Part shown: piece by piece, positions 1-8,439 of the stretch | Layout of the letters: each line of letters starts with the position of its first letter | Position numbering within the stretch: the stretch's first letter is position 1 | Source: Gammaproteobacteria bacterium | Lineage (GTDB): Bacteria > Pseudomonadota > Gammaproteobacteria > Steroidobacterales > Steroidobacteraceae | NCBI GenBank assembly: GCA_003132025.1 | Contig: PKWJ01000037.1 | Coordinates: forward strand, 57,956 to 121,955 | Reading direction: 5' to 3' | Length of the DNA: 64,000 nucleotides | Position numbers and translations under genes: made by a program | Notes under the pieces: model-generated | Seen by the model: only the letters and a program-made list of their open reading frames with translations | What the model was told of the DNA's origin: nothing | The model's database searches: none

Positions 1-843
1 CAGCGCCATGATCACGAACACGACGATGTTCGATGCCTCCGGATAGATGACCTTGGTGAAACCCTCGACCACACCTAACGCCAGGCCGCTGACGATGGCG
101 CCGAGGATCGATCCCATGCCGCCGATCACCACCACCGCAAACACGACGATGACCAGCGAGTTGCCCATCAGCGGGCCGACCAGCACGACCGGCGCCGATA
201 GCACACCGGCCAGCGCGGCCAGCGCGACACCCCCGCCGTAGGTCGCCACCACCAGCAGCGGCACGTTGACGCCGAAGGCCTGCAGCAGCGGTGCATTCTC
301 GGTGGCGGCGCGAAGCGTCGCACCCAGGCGAGTGCATTCGATGACGAACCAGGTGGAAAAGCAGACCACCACCGACACCGCGATCACCCAGGCGCGATAG
401 ATCGGCAGGATCATGAAACCGAGATCGAACGCTCCCGTGAGCCCGGCCGGGACAGGATACGAATGCCCGGAGGCACCGAACAGCTGGTGCAGCGTGCCCT
501 CGATGACCAGTGCCAGCCCGAAGGTCATCAGCAGGCCGTACAGCGGGTCGAGCTTGTACAGGTGGCGCAGGAACAGCCGCTCCACCACGATGCCAAGTAC
601 ACCGATCGCCAACGGTGCCAGCAGCAGCGCGGCCCAGTAGTTGATGCCGAACCACTGCAGTCCCAGCAGCGCTGCGAACGCGCCCAGGGCATAAAACGCA
701 CCGTGGGCGAAGTTGACGATCCCCATCAGACCAAAGATCACCGCGAGCCCGAGACTCAGAATGGCGTAGAACGAACCATTCACCAGCCCCAGCATCAGCT
801 GCCCGAGGATGACGGCGACCGGAACGCCGAACACTTCAGTCAC
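1..843 (-). CDS. livH: Branched-chain amino acid ABC transporter permease, LivH type (3' end outside window)
   Basis: Inner-membrane permease subunit of a Liv-type importer. The frame stays open for 281 codons from a GTG at 841-843 to base 1, so only the last few residues are missing (family length about 290-300). The translation is strongly hydrophobic, with the LivH-like stretch GIVNFAHGAFYALGA near residue 45 and later Gly/Val/Ile-rich membrane helices. It begins 27 bp after the stop of the binding-protein gene, so it is the last visible gene of the livG-livF-livK-livH operon. LivM, the second permease, is not in the window and presumably lies just beyond base 1. The substrate is not certain: Liv-type systems also carry urea, amides or aromatic acids. 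Confidence 0.92.
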   Translation of the reverse strand, partial: MTEVFGVPVAVILGQLMLGLVNGSFYAILSLGLAVIFGLMGIVNFAHGAFYALGAFAALLGLQWFGINYWAALLLAPLAIGVLGIVVERLFLRHLYKLDPLYGLLMTFGLALVIEGTLHQLFGASGHSYPVPAGLTGAFDLGFMILPIYRAWVIAVSVVVCFSTWFVIECTRLGATLRAATENAPLLQAFGVNVPLLVVATYGGGVALAALAGVLSAPVVLVGPLMGNSLVIVVFAVVVIGGMGSILGAIVSGLALGVVEGFTKVIYPEASNIVVFVIMAL

Positions 844-870
844 GGAATGTTCGCCGGGGCGCCAGCGCAG

Positions 871-2076
871 CTATTTGGGCGCGAGCGGGCACAGGCCCGT
901 GATTGGACCGAATGCCTCTTCACCTTTCATCACTTTCAGTAATTTGTAGTAGTCCCAGGGATATTTGGATTCCTTCGGGGACTTGACCTGCATCACGTAC
1001 ATGTCGTGCACCATGACGCCATCGGCGCGGATGTAGCCGCCTTTGGCGAACATGTCATTGATCTTGGTCCTCTTCAGCTCCGCCATGACCTTGTCGGAAT
1101 CGGTAGTACCGACCGCCTTGACGGCCTTGAGGTACGTCAGCGTGGCGGAGTAATAGCCGCCCTGGTCCATCGTCGGCTCCTTCCCGGTCTTGGCGAAATA
1201 GCGCTTGCTGAAGGCACGGGTCTCGTCGTTCAGGTCCCAGTAGAAGCCGGTCGTCAGGTACAGCCCCTGCGCGGTCTCCAGACCGAGGCTGTGGATGTTG
1301 GTGATGAACGCCAGCAGCGCCGCGGGCTTCATTTTCTTGGTGATGCCGAATTCGTTGGCCGCCTTGAGCGAGTTACTGAAGTCCTCGCCCGCGTTCGCAA
1401 GGCCCAGCACCTGCGCGCCCGAACCCTGCGCCTGCAGCAGAAACGACGAAAAATCCGATGCCGCGAGCGGCACCCGTACCGCGCCCACAGTCTTGCCGCC
1501 GTTGGCTTCGACCACTTTGGATGCTGCGGTCTGCAGCTGGGTGCCGAAGGCGTAATCCGCGGTCAGATAGAACCAGGTCTTGCCACCATTCTGGACGATC
1601 GTGGTGGCAGTGCCGTTGGCGAGCGCCGTGGTGTCGTAGACGTAGTGCACGGTATAGGCGGTGCAATCCTCGTTAGTCAGCGATGCGCCGCCGGGACCGA
1701 GGGCGAAAAACGGAATCTTCTTGGCCGCTGCGACCTTGGACATCGCGATGTTGACGCCGGTGTTGGAGCCGCCAAACAGCACGTTCAGACCGTTCTGATC
1801 GGCCCACTCGCGGAACTTGGAGGCCCCGATATCGGGCTTGTTCTGGTGATCTGCGACCAGGATGCTGATCTTGCGCCCGAGCACCGTGCCGCCGAAGTCG
1901 GCAATGGCCATCTTGATGGCCTCGACCGCGCCGGTGCCGGCCACGTCGGCATAAGTCCCCGACAGGTCATCGATATCGCCGATCACGACATCGTCTGACG
2001 CGGCAGATACGGCCGATGCGCCCAGCATGGTCACCAGCGCGGTGGCCAGCCCAATCGTCAATGTCCTTAGTTGCAT
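871..2076 (-). CDS. livK: Periplasmic substrate-binding protein of a Liv-type ABC transporter
   Basis: 401 residues, the normal size for a type I periplasmic binding protein (Peripla_BP_6 / LivJ-LivK family). The first 25 residues form a Sec signal peptide ending in SAVSAA. The mature part opens with VVIGDIDDLSGTYADVAGTGAVEA, the usual first strand and ligand-pocket helix, followed by the GASKFREWADQ and LFGGSNTGVN segments typical of the family. An AGGGGG-type ribosome site precedes the ATG. It sits between livF (33 bp upstream) and livH (27 bp downstream), so it supplies this importer. The ligand cannot be read from sequence; LivK paralogues bind Leu/Ile/Val, amides, urea or aromatic acids. 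Confidence 0.9.
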   Translation of the reverse strand: MQLRTLTIGLATALVTMLGASAVSAASDDVVIGDIDDLSGTYADVAGTGAVEAIKMAIADFGGTVLGRKISILVADHQNKPDIGASKFREWADQNGLNVLFGGSNTGVNIAMSKVAAAKKIPFFALGPGGASLTNEDCTAYTVHYVYDTTALANGTATTIVQNGGKTWFYLTADYAFGTQLQTAASKVVEANGGKTVGAVRVPLAASDFSSFLLQAQGSGAQVLGLANAGEDFSNSLKAANEFGITKKMKPAALLAFITNIHSLGLETAQGLYLTTGFYWDLNDETRAFSKRYFAKTGKEPTMDQGGYYSATLTYLKAVKAVGTTDSDKVMAELKRTKINDMFAKGGYIRADGVMVHDMYVMQVKSPKESKYPWDYYKLLKVMKGEEAFGPITGLCPLAPK

Positions 2077-2109
2077 TTCATCCCCCTAAATGAGAATTTT
2101 TTCCGCTGA

Positions 2110-2814
2110 TCACACGCCAAGATATTCGTGCACCATGGCCATCTTGCCGTCAAGCTCCGACGCGGCAAAGCCCTGCACCATCCGCCCGTGCTCCATGATG
2201 TAGAAGCGGTCCGCCAGCGCCGCGGCGAAGCGGAAGTTCTGCTCCACCATGACGATGGTGTATCCCCTCTGACGCAGTTCGTGGATGGTGCGCAACAACC
2301 CCTGCACGATCACCGGCGCCAGCCCCTCCGAGATCTCGTCCAGCAGCAGCAGTCGGGCGCCGGTACGCAGCGTGCGCGCTACCGCCAGCATCTGCTGTTC
2401 CCCGCCGGACAGGCGCGTGCCCTGGGTTTCACGCCGCTCCTTCAGGTTGGGAAACATGCCATAAATCTCGTCGATTGACATGCCCCCGGGACCGACCACC
2501 GGCGGCAGCAGCAGGTTCTCCTCGGCCGACAGGCTGGCGTAGATCCCGCGCTCCTCCGGGCAATAGCCGACGCCCAGGTGCGCGATTCTGTGCGGCGGCA
2601 GGCCGATCGCTTCATGACCGTTGATCCGCACCGATCCCGAGCGCTTGCCGACCAGGCCGAGCAGGGCCTTGAGAGTGGTGGTGCGGCCAGCCCCATTCCG
2701 GCCCAGCAGCGTCACTACTTCGCCACGCTGCACGTTGAAATCGACGCCGTGCAGAATGTGGGACTCGCCGTAGTAGGCGTGCAGCTCGCTGACGTGCAGT
2801 ATTTCCGCAATCAT
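2110..2814 (-). CDS. livF: Branched-chain amino acid ABC transporter ATP-binding protein LivF
   Basis: 234 residues, full length for LivF. Order of motifs: Walker A as GRNGAGRTT (residues about 38-46), signature LSGGEQQM, Walker B LLLLDEISEGLAP and the LivF-type switch VEQN. The Walker A lysine is replaced by arginine, encoded CGC, which is more than one base away from a lysine codon. The substitution therefore looks fixed rather than a sequencing slip. The start ATG overlaps the livG stop (ATGA at 2811-2814), indicating translational coupling. It energises import together with LivG. Confidence 0.93.
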   Translation of the reverse strand: MIAEILHVSELHAYYGESHILHGVDFNVQRGEVVTLLGRNGAGRTTTLKALLGLVGKRSGSVRINGHEAIGLPPHRIAHLGVGYCPEERGIYASLSAEENLLLPPVVGPGGMSIDEIYGMFPNLKERRETQGTRLSGGEQQMLAVARTLRTGARLLLLDEISEGLAPVIVQGLLRTIHELRQRGYTIVMVEQNFRFAAALADRFYIMEHGRMVQGFAASELDGKMAMVHEYLGV

Positions 2815-3587
2815 CCGTGCGCGCCACGAAGTACGGAATCCGTGGATCCCATATAAGCCTGCTTGACCAACGGGTTATGCGACACTTCAGCGTACGACCC
2901 ATCGGCGATGATACGGCCGTGCTGCAGCACCGTGATGGTATCGGCAATCGTTGCCACCAGGTTCATGTTGTGCTCGACCATAAGCACGGTGCGATCGGCC
3001 GCAGCGCGCTTGATGAGCGCGGTCACCGTGTCCACGTCTTCGTGACCCATGCCCTGCGTCGGTTCGTCGAGCAACATCAGCTCCGGTTCCATTGCCAGCG
3101 TGGTTGCGATCTCGAGTGCACGCTTGCGCCCGTAAGGCAACTCGACCGCGACCGTGCCGGCGAACCGCCCCAGGCCCACCGCATCGAGCAGTTGCATCGC
3201 CCGCGGGTCCAGAACCGCCAGGCTCGATCCGCGCCGCCAGAAATGAAACGACGTGCCCAGCGTGGGTTGCAGGGCGACGCGCACATTCTCCAGCACCGTC
3301 AGGTGCGGAAACACCGCCGACATCTGGAACGAGCGCACCATGCCGCGACGCGCGACCTCGGCCGCCCTGGCGAACGTGATGTCCTCGCCTTTGAAGAGAA
3401 TGCGACCGCGGGTGGGTATCAGGAATTTGGTCAGCAGGTTAAAGCAGGTGGTCTTGCCGGCGCCGTTGGGACCGATCAGCGCATGAATCTGGCCGCGCCG
3501 TACCCGCAGATTGACGTCGTTGACGGCAAGGAAGCCGTTGAACTCTTTCGTCAGGCCGTGAGTTTCAATAATGAAATGCTCAGCCAT
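2811..3587 (-). CDS. livG: Branched-chain amino acid ABC transporter ATP-binding protein LivG
   Basis: 258 residues, LivG length. Walker [10 protein letters not shown] is intact, followed by MVRSFQMSAVFPHLTVLENV (Q-loop region), a signature read as LPYGRKRALEIA, Walker B LMLLDEPTQGMGHED and the switch histidine in VEHNMNLV. The usual LivG signature is LSYGQQR; here it is LPYGRKR, a modest deviation. It is the first gene of the minus-strand operon. The 125 bp up to the divergent gene at 3713 must hold its promoter. Its product pairs with LivF as the two ATPases of the importer. Confidence 0.93.
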   Translation of the reverse strand: MAEHFIIETHGLTKEFNGFLAVNDVNLRVRRGQIHALIGPNGAGKTTCFNLLTKFLIPTRGRILFKGEDITFARAAEVARRGMVRSFQMSAVFPHLTVLENVRVALQPTLGTSFHFWRRGSSLAVLDPRAMQLLDAVGLGRFAGTVAVELPYGRKRALEIATTLAMEPELMLLDEPTQGMGHEDVDTVTALIKRAAADRTVLMVEHNMNLVATIADTITVLQHGRIIADGSYAEVSHNPLVKQAYMGSTDSVLRGAHG

Positions 3588-3712
3588 ATCGTGCAGCGCG
3601 GCGGTGGTGGCGGCTGCGCCCGTTTGTTCTGGACATTATGCGATATCGGCACATGCTGCACACCAGCATCCTACTCCGCCCGGCACATCCGGCGCCGATG
3701 TAAATTACGACC

Positions 3713-4525
3713 ATGCCACTGAGTACCACTGGTGCTCATTCGCCATGGGTGTTGGCCATGTTGCTGCAGCTGCCGGCGCTCGCGCGGGCTCAGGGCGGCC
3801 CGCCGTTCCTGACCAACGATCCGGGAACCCCGGGCGACGCCAACTGGGAGATCAATCTGGGTTCGATGCAGAGCTTCGTGCGCGGCGCGTCGTCGTACCA
3901 GGTTCCGCAGCTCGACATTAATCTCGGGCTCGGCGATCGTATCCAGCTGACCTACGAGATTCCCTACGGGCTGCAGACCAGTGCCGGAGAGCCGTCGCAC
4001 AGCGGCTGGGGCAATGCATTCTCCGGCGTGAAATGGCGCTTTCTGGACCAGGGACAACAGGGCTGGCAGCTGTCGACTTTTCCTCAGATTGAGACTGGCG
4101 TTTCAGCGCACGCGCAGCTCACGGCAATCGGTATTGCCGGACCGCGCTACCTTGTGCCGCTGGAGGTCGCGAGGACGCTCGGTCCGCTGCAGCTCAATGC
4201 CGAGGCAGGCTACTACATTCCGGGGTATGGACCGAAGGAGCGCATCCTCGGTCTTGTCGCCGGCCGCCCGGTCACCAGCCGACTGGAACTCGACGCGGAA
4301 ATCTACGATGACCGGACCTATGAGGGGAGTTTCGGCACCGCATCGCATGCCACCACGCTCGATCTCGGCGGTCGATACCAGCTGCGTCCCGGCGTCATCG
4401 CGCTGTTTCTGGCGGGCCGCAGCCTCAACGGAATTGCCGACGGCCAGCCAGAATTCATCGGCTATCTCGGCGTGCAGATCCTGCTGAGCAACTACGGCCG
4501 CACGTTGAACAACTCACAACATTGA
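3713..4525 (+). CDS. Secreted outer-membrane protein, PF13557 (phenol MetA pathway / transporter)-like
   Basis: 270 residues. A signal peptide ends near ALARA-Q (residue 26). The mature N-terminus GGPPFLTNDPGTPGDANWEIN is the recurrent opening of a proteobacterial family related to the MetA-pathway phenol degradation proteins. The rest alternates polar and hydrophobic residues as in a beta-barrel (QLTYEIPYGLQ, YLGVQILLSNYG at the end). The gene diverges from livG across 125 bp. The substrate is unknown. The assignment rests on the N-terminal pattern, signal peptide and barrel-like composition, not on catalytic motifs. Confidence 0.6.
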   Translation: MPLSTTGAHSPWVLAMLLQLPALARAQGGPPFLTNDPGTPGDANWEINLGSMQSFVRGASSYQVPQLDINLGLGDRIQLTYEIPYGLQTSAGEPSHSGWGNAFSGVKWRFLDQGQQGWQLSTFPQIETGVSAHAQLTAIGIAGPRYLVPLEVARTLGPLQLNAEAGYYIPGYGPKERILGLVAGRPVTSRLELDAEIYDDRTYEGSFGTASHATTLDLGGRYQLRPGVIALFLAGRSLNGIADGQPEFIGYLGVQILLSNYGRTLNNSQH

Positions 4526-4916
4526 TCGCCGCACCGCCTTAGGACCGCAGTGCTGCGCTCGTGCGCGGCAGAGGCAGAGGCAGAGGCAGAGGCAGAGGCA
4601 GCCGGTGACGATCATGACAATCGAAGAGAACCGTACTGGCTGTACTGTCAGCCCCCACGCGAGTCGCTGTTCACCGAGAACGAGTCGAATTCGCAACGCC
4701 TGTAACGGCAAGCGCGAGAAATTCCATCGGGACCCGAATTGGCGCGACCTGGTTCTGTTCCATGAATAGTTTCACAGCGACAGTGGTTCCGGCCTGGGCG
4801 CAAGTCACCAGACTGGGTGGGCGCGAGTGGTGGCGAAGCTGATCCAGCAGTACTGCGAGTATCAACTACAGGCCAAGGCGCCCTGAGGGCCGCGCCGGCC
4901 TGCCAGAGCGTTGCTT
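4526..4916. other. Non-coding gap with a hexanucleotide repeat
   Basis: Between two convergent genes (3713-4525 plus, 4917-5279 minus). Apart from the GGCAGA tandem repeat at 4567-4602 I see no convincing gene. Short open frames here (4514-4711 and 4671-4865, minus) lack a recognisable product or ribosome site. Confidence 0.5.
4567..4602. repeat. Tandem hexanucleotide repeat (GGCAGA), about six units
   Basis: Five perfect GGCAGA units followed by a partial unit, in non-coding DNA between convergent genes. This kind of short tandem repeat can vary in copy number by slippage. No function is evident. Confidence 0.85.
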
Positions 4917-5279
4917 TTAGCGTTGGGCGACGGAAGCTACGCGCACAGTCTCGTGTTGCCGAGAAAAGGAAGTCAGCGGCGCGCGATTGATGCCGGCGAC
5001 TACTTTCTCGACTGTGTCCGTGACGCAGTGTTCGTCACTCGGGGAGACGACATACGAGCCATTGAGTGCGCGCCGGTGGCATACCTGTTCGGCAGCGGAA
5101 TTGATGCGCTCATACATCACGGCGACGTCGCCGGGCCGATCAAAATTCAGATCCCCAAGATGCACTACCGCCCGACCGTGGACCGCGTCAGTGGAGGAAT
5201 CTGCAGCATAGGCAGCCGACATGCCCAGGATCGAAGAAGCCACGATAGTACCGAGCGTAATCCGGAGTTTTAGCGACAT
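4917..5279 (-). CDS. UrcA family protein
   Basis: 120 residues with a signal peptide ending AAYAA (about residue 25). The mature part follows the UrcA family pattern: an opening strand AVVHLGDLNFDRPGDVAVMYERI, then AAEQVCHR, a second cysteine in DEHCVTDTVEKVV, and VAGINRAPL near the end. The two cysteines could form a disulfide in the periplasm. UrcA proteins are small secreted proteins of unknown function, common in Sphingomonadales, Caulobacterales and some gammaproteobacteria. The gene stands alone. Confidence 0.8.
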   Translation of the reverse strand: MSLKLRITLGTIVASSILGMSAAYAADSSTDAVHGRAVVHLGDLNFDRPGDVAVMYERINSAAEQVCHRRALNGSYVVSPSDEHCVTDTVEKVVAGINRAPLTSFSRQHETVRVASVAQR

Positions 5280-5637
5280 GTTGCCTCCCTGGAGGAACCG
5301 AATGCCCTGGTGGGCCGACCAAATGCTCTGTGACAGTGCGCATTGGTATTATCCCACGCTACATTGCACTCTACCAGCGCACATTTCATCGGAGCGTCGC
5401 ATTTTGGCCGAATTCTTTGCCGATCACGCGTCAATAACCGTCCATTTCCGCGCTTCCTGCTATCCTTTCCGCCGATCTGGCCGGCTCATAAGGCCATTCA
5501 TGCACTTCTGTAGTGCGTAACGGTCGCCCGATTTTGACCTTTCCGGCCAAGGCACCAAAACCTGCGGCCAAAACTGTGCAACAGCGTGTCGGAGTGACTC
5601 CGCCGAGCTTCGTAATGTGGTCCGGGTTGGCGGGGCG
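5280..5637. other. Intergenic region upstream of the UrcA gene
   Basis: 358 bp between the start of the UrcA gene (its upstream region) and the 3' end of the DUF1566 gene. No convincing gene or RNA is seen. It must hold the UrcA promoter, but I cannot place it. Confidence 0.5.
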
Positions 5638-6195
5638 TCAGCGCACGCAGCGCAGCGAGGACACCTGATTCTTATCGTAGTCCTCATGAAACCCGTCGCT
5701 GAACAGCTGGCCCCAGGCGTCGTCGTCGCTGACCTGCAACGACGACCAGTAATAGCCCGAGGCTCCTTTCAGCCTTCCGGTTTCATTGAATCCCCCGATG
5801 TCGGCTCGGTTGGCAAACTGCACCGCCAACTCACCCAAGCTCGGCACGTGCCAGTCGTCATGGCCGAATGCCGCTAGGCTTCTGCAGTATTCAAACGCCT
5901 GACCCCACGTATAAACGCCGGGAGCGTCCGCGGGGGTGGTATAGAGGCTCTTGCCGGTATCGGGCGAAATGCCGGCGTAGACGGTGCCGTCTGGCATTCT
6001 GCCGCCGGCGGCAGGCACGAACGACGGTTTGCCGGTCTGCATCGACAATCCGGCGTACACCGTGCCGTCCGGCATCTTGGTGCCTATGTCAGGCATAGCC
6101 TGGGGAGTCGCGCCCGCTGCCATCGGAGCGTAGCCGGACAGGAAAGCGAACGCGGCAAGTGCAACTGCCGCAGCGGGGATGGCAACTCTTTGCAC
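5638..6195 (-). CDS. Secreted DUF1566 (Lcl C-terminal) domain protein
   Basis: 185 residues from the GTG at 6193-6195. I chose this start because it opens directly onto a signal peptide (VQRVAIPAAAVALAAFAFLS...) and avoids overlap with the upstream gene; the longer frame from 6324 would overlap it by 62 bp. After the signal come two tandem copies of an MPDGTVYAGxSxxTGK motif about 29 residues apart. A C-terminal DUF1566/Lcl domain follows (WGQAFEYCRSL, DDWHVPSLGEL, GYYWSSLQ, SLRCVR). DUF1566 occurs in secreted, sometimes lectin- or adhesin-associated proteins. The function is unknown. Confidence 0.7.
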   Translation of the reverse strand: MQRVAIPAAAVALAAFAFLSGYAPMAAGATPQAMPDIGTKMPDGTVYAGLSMQTGKPSFVPAAGGRMPDGTVYAGISPDTGKSLYTTPADAPGVYTWGQAFEYCRSLAAFGHDDWHVPSLGELAVQFANRADIGGFNETGRLKGASGYYWSSLQVSDDDAWGQLFSDGFHEDYDKNQVSSLRCVR

Positions 6196-6262
6196 GTGTA
6201 GTTCACCCGATGGTCCGTGAGACGGCCTTGAGTCTACGCCGCACTTCCTTGCGCTTCCGGCA

Positions 6263-6964
6263 TCACTTCTCTGCAATGCGCCTGACAATCCTGCCGGACT
6301 CATCCATGAATTCGATCGATGCAACTCCGGCGGGTGTGACCGTCAGCTTCAGCCGCGCCAGTCCCTTGGCATCGCGCAGGATGACGGTCGATTCGCGCTC
6401 CTCGTTCTTGCCGATGAACAAGCGCGGATAGCCGAAGCCGCCGGCCTTGGACAGCGTCTCGAATTCATCGCTGCCTTCCTGTGTATTTATCCGGTCGATC
6501 AGATCCAGGGGTATCGGCGTGGACGGGCGGTCGAAGAAAGTAAGCCCCGCGTGGCGCCGGCCGTGATCCTCGGTCTGGTCGAGGGAGATCACCTGATCCT
6601 GCTCGTATTGATCGAAGCTCAGATGACCACCGCTACTGACATTTTGCCCCTTCTTCGCGCCGCCAAACAGCAGGCCGCCGTTCTCGGTGCCCTCGTCATC
6701 GAAAAACAGGATCCCCGCGGCCTGTCGATTCGGGAATGCGTGCTCGGTGCCTTTGAATATCAGGCCCGGTGCGGTGGCCGAGTTGGAGATGGTCATGCGC
6801 AACGTCCCGTCCGGTTCGCGCACATTGATCCGCTGCACGTCGATCTCGGCGAAACTCGTCACCTCACGCTCTGCCGCTGCCCGCCCCCAGCCGACGATGG
6901 CGAGCAGTATGCTGATTGCCGTCAGCCAGCTGTAAACCAGGCTTTTACCAACCAATGTGCCCAT
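6263..6964 (-). CDS. Membrane-anchored protein of unknown function
   Basis: 233 residues. One N-terminal membrane segment (about residues 9-30, SLVYSWLTAISILLAIVGWG) is followed by a soluble, probably periplasmic domain. That domain is beta-rich and contains repeated short phrases such as INVREPDGTLRMTISN, AGILFFDDEGTENGGLLF and LTFFDRPSTP. It ends in IEFMDESGRIVRRIAEK. I do not recognise a named domain. The downstream DUF1566 gene begins 67 bp after its stop in the same orientation, so the two may be co-transcribed. Confidence 0.6.
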   Translation of the reverse strand: MGTLVGKSLVYSWLTAISILLAIVGWGRAAAEREVTSFAEIDVQRINVREPDGTLRMTISNSATAPGLIFKGTEHAFPNRQAAGILFFDDEGTENGGLLFGGAKKGQNVSSGGHLSFDQYEQDQVISLDQTEDHGRRHAGLTFFDRPSTPIPLDLIDRINTQEGSDEFETLSKAGGFGYPRLFIGKNEERESTVILRDAKGLARLKLTVTPAGVASIEFMDESGRIVRRIAEK

Positions 6965-7111
6965 CGCTCGAGCCCTCCAACTGCACGTTGCCAGTCATCA
7001 GTATTTTCATCCGCCCCCATCCCGCGGCAAAGGGAGCACGCAGCCCGCAGGGGCAGATGCCGTCGAGTCGGCCAGGCGCGCGCTGCGAAAGCCCTGGCCG
7101 GTTCGAGCCAC

Positions 7112-7399
7112 TTACACGCCCTCTATGGCCAGCAGCGTCGATATTGCGGAGCGGTTACGAATCTCCAGCAACGGTTGGTACTCCGAGCAGCGGTAAAAGG
7201 CCTTGAGGCGCGACATGTCAGGAAATTCGACGATCACCAGCCGGTTCCCGAGCGCATCGCCTTCCAATACGTCGACGCTGCCTCCGCGCACCAGGTAGCG
7301 ACCACCGTGGGCCGCGATCACCGCCGGCACCCGACCCCGGTACTCCTCAAAAACCACCGGATCCGTGATTTGCAGGCTTGCCAAAATGTACGCGCTCAT
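7112..7399 (-). CDS. DUF1330 family protein
   Basis: 95 residues from the ATG at 7397-7399, which has an AGGAG ribosome site 8 bases upstream. A longer frame up to 7594 is open but its extra N-terminus is unlike the family. Family features are YILASLQITDPVVFEEYR at the start, then HGGRYLVRGG, RLVIVEFPD and AFYRCSEYQPLLEIR. These form a ferredoxin-like dimeric alpha/beta fold. DUF1330 proteins are small, probably cytoplasmic, and functionally uncharacterised. Confidence 0.8.
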   Translation of the reverse strand: MSAYILASLQITDPVVFEEYRGRVPAVIAAHGGRYLVRGGSVDVLEGDALGNRLVIVEFPDMSRLKAFYRCSEYQPLLEIRNRSAISTLLAIEGV

Positions 7400-7439
7400 C
7401 GTTTCGGCTCCTGAATGAATTAAATGAATCGGCATCTTG

Positions 7440-7458
7440 CGCGCGCAGTCTGCGCGCG
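7440..7458. repeat. GC-rich inverted repeat upstream of the DUF1330 gene
   Basis: Perfect 8-base arms CGCGCGCA/TGCGCGCG around a three-base loop, about 40 bp upstream of the DUF1330 start and inside its likely leader. It could be a hairpin in the 5' UTR or an operator. No downstream U-tract is present, so I do not call it a terminator. Confidence 0.4.
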
Positions 7459-7596
7459 TCATTAACATAAGCGCGTGCGTAGCGCGCGTAACCGCTTGGT
7501 TGGAATAAATATCCGGCGCACGCTTGGCCCCAGGGCAGGCCCGCGGCGCAGTCGGAATTTGGCTCGCCGCCCATACCATGTCAACATTACACAATC

Positions 7597-8439
7597 ATGT
7601 CAGAAGGTGTTGTTTTGTGGTGGTGGTCTCTGTGCGCGGTAGGCGCACTCAATATCCTGGCGTGGTCGATGTCGGCCGTCGCGCTCAATCGGCGGCGAGC
7701 CGTCATGGCGCCAGATACCTACGCGGTACGGCGCCTGCAGCTTCAGCTATCGGCGATCTACGTATTCGGTTGTGCGTTCCGCTCGGCCGTACCGGTATTC
7801 GACGTGCCTCGCATCTGCATGTTTAATTCCTGGCTGTCGAGCGTCATCGTGGGCCGCTCAGTCGCCACCTGCGCCGAGCTGTGCTTCGTCGCCCAGTGGG
7901 CGGTGATGCTGCGCGTGACTTCGCGTTCAACCGGAAGCGCGGTCGGTAGATTTGCTTCGCTGGCCGTGTTGCCGCTGATCGCGGTCGCCGAAATCTGTTC
8001 CTGGTATTCGGTGCTGAGCACCTCCAACCTGGGCCACGTCGCCGAAGAGTCGATCTGGGGTCTGTCGGCAGCGCTTCTGGTCGTAAGCATGGCCGTGATC
8101 TGGCCACGTTGTAGCGCGAGCTTGCGTCCGGTGCTGCTTGCCTGGTGCGTCGCAGGCGCCGCCTACGTGGCTTTCATGTTCCTGGTCGATGTCCCAACCT
8201 ACTGGTCGAGATGGATCGCCTCTGGGGCCAGCGGAGGCCACTACCTGAGCATGGCCCAGGGCGCGCGCGACGTCGCGCTTCGACGGGTGGTGTCGTACCG
8301 TTGGGAGGATTGGCGCAGCGAAATGGTCTGGATGTCGCTTTATTTCAGCGTTGCGGTATGGCTCAGTATCGCGCTCATTCATGCGCCCCTATCCGCGGCA
8401 CGAGCTGGGCGCGGACTGCGGAACACCAGCGTCAACTGA
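7597..8439 (+). CDS. Integral membrane protein of unknown function
   Basis: 280 residues with roughly six or seven hydrophobic segments: about 5-27, 48-68, 85-105, 118-140, 150-168, 175-195 and 240-262. A soluble stretch near 200-235 carries SRWIASGASGG and RRVVSYRWEDWRSE. No catalytic motif or known family is recognised. Its last 61 bp overlap, on the opposite strand, the 3' end of the anti-sigma-type kinase gene. The residues beyond about 265 are low in confidence as part of a folded domain. Confidence 0.6.
   Translation: MSEGVVLWWWSLCAVGALNILAWSMSAVALNRRRAVMAPDTYAVRRLQLQLSAIYVFGCAFRSAVPVFDVPRICMFNSWLSSVIVGRSVATCAELCFVAQWAVMLRVTSRSTGSAVGRFASLAVLPLIAVAEICSWYSVLSTSNLGHVAEESIWGLSAALLVVSMAVIWPRCSASLRPVLLAWCVAGAAYVAFMFLVDVPTYWSRWIASGASGGHYLSMAQGARDVALRRVVSYRWEDWRSEMVWMSLYFSVAVWLSIALIHAPLSAARAGRGLRNTSVN

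Noticed and set aside
4671..4865. 64-codon minus frame upstream of the repeat region
   Set aside because: No ribosome site or family match and a mixed composition; left as non-coding.
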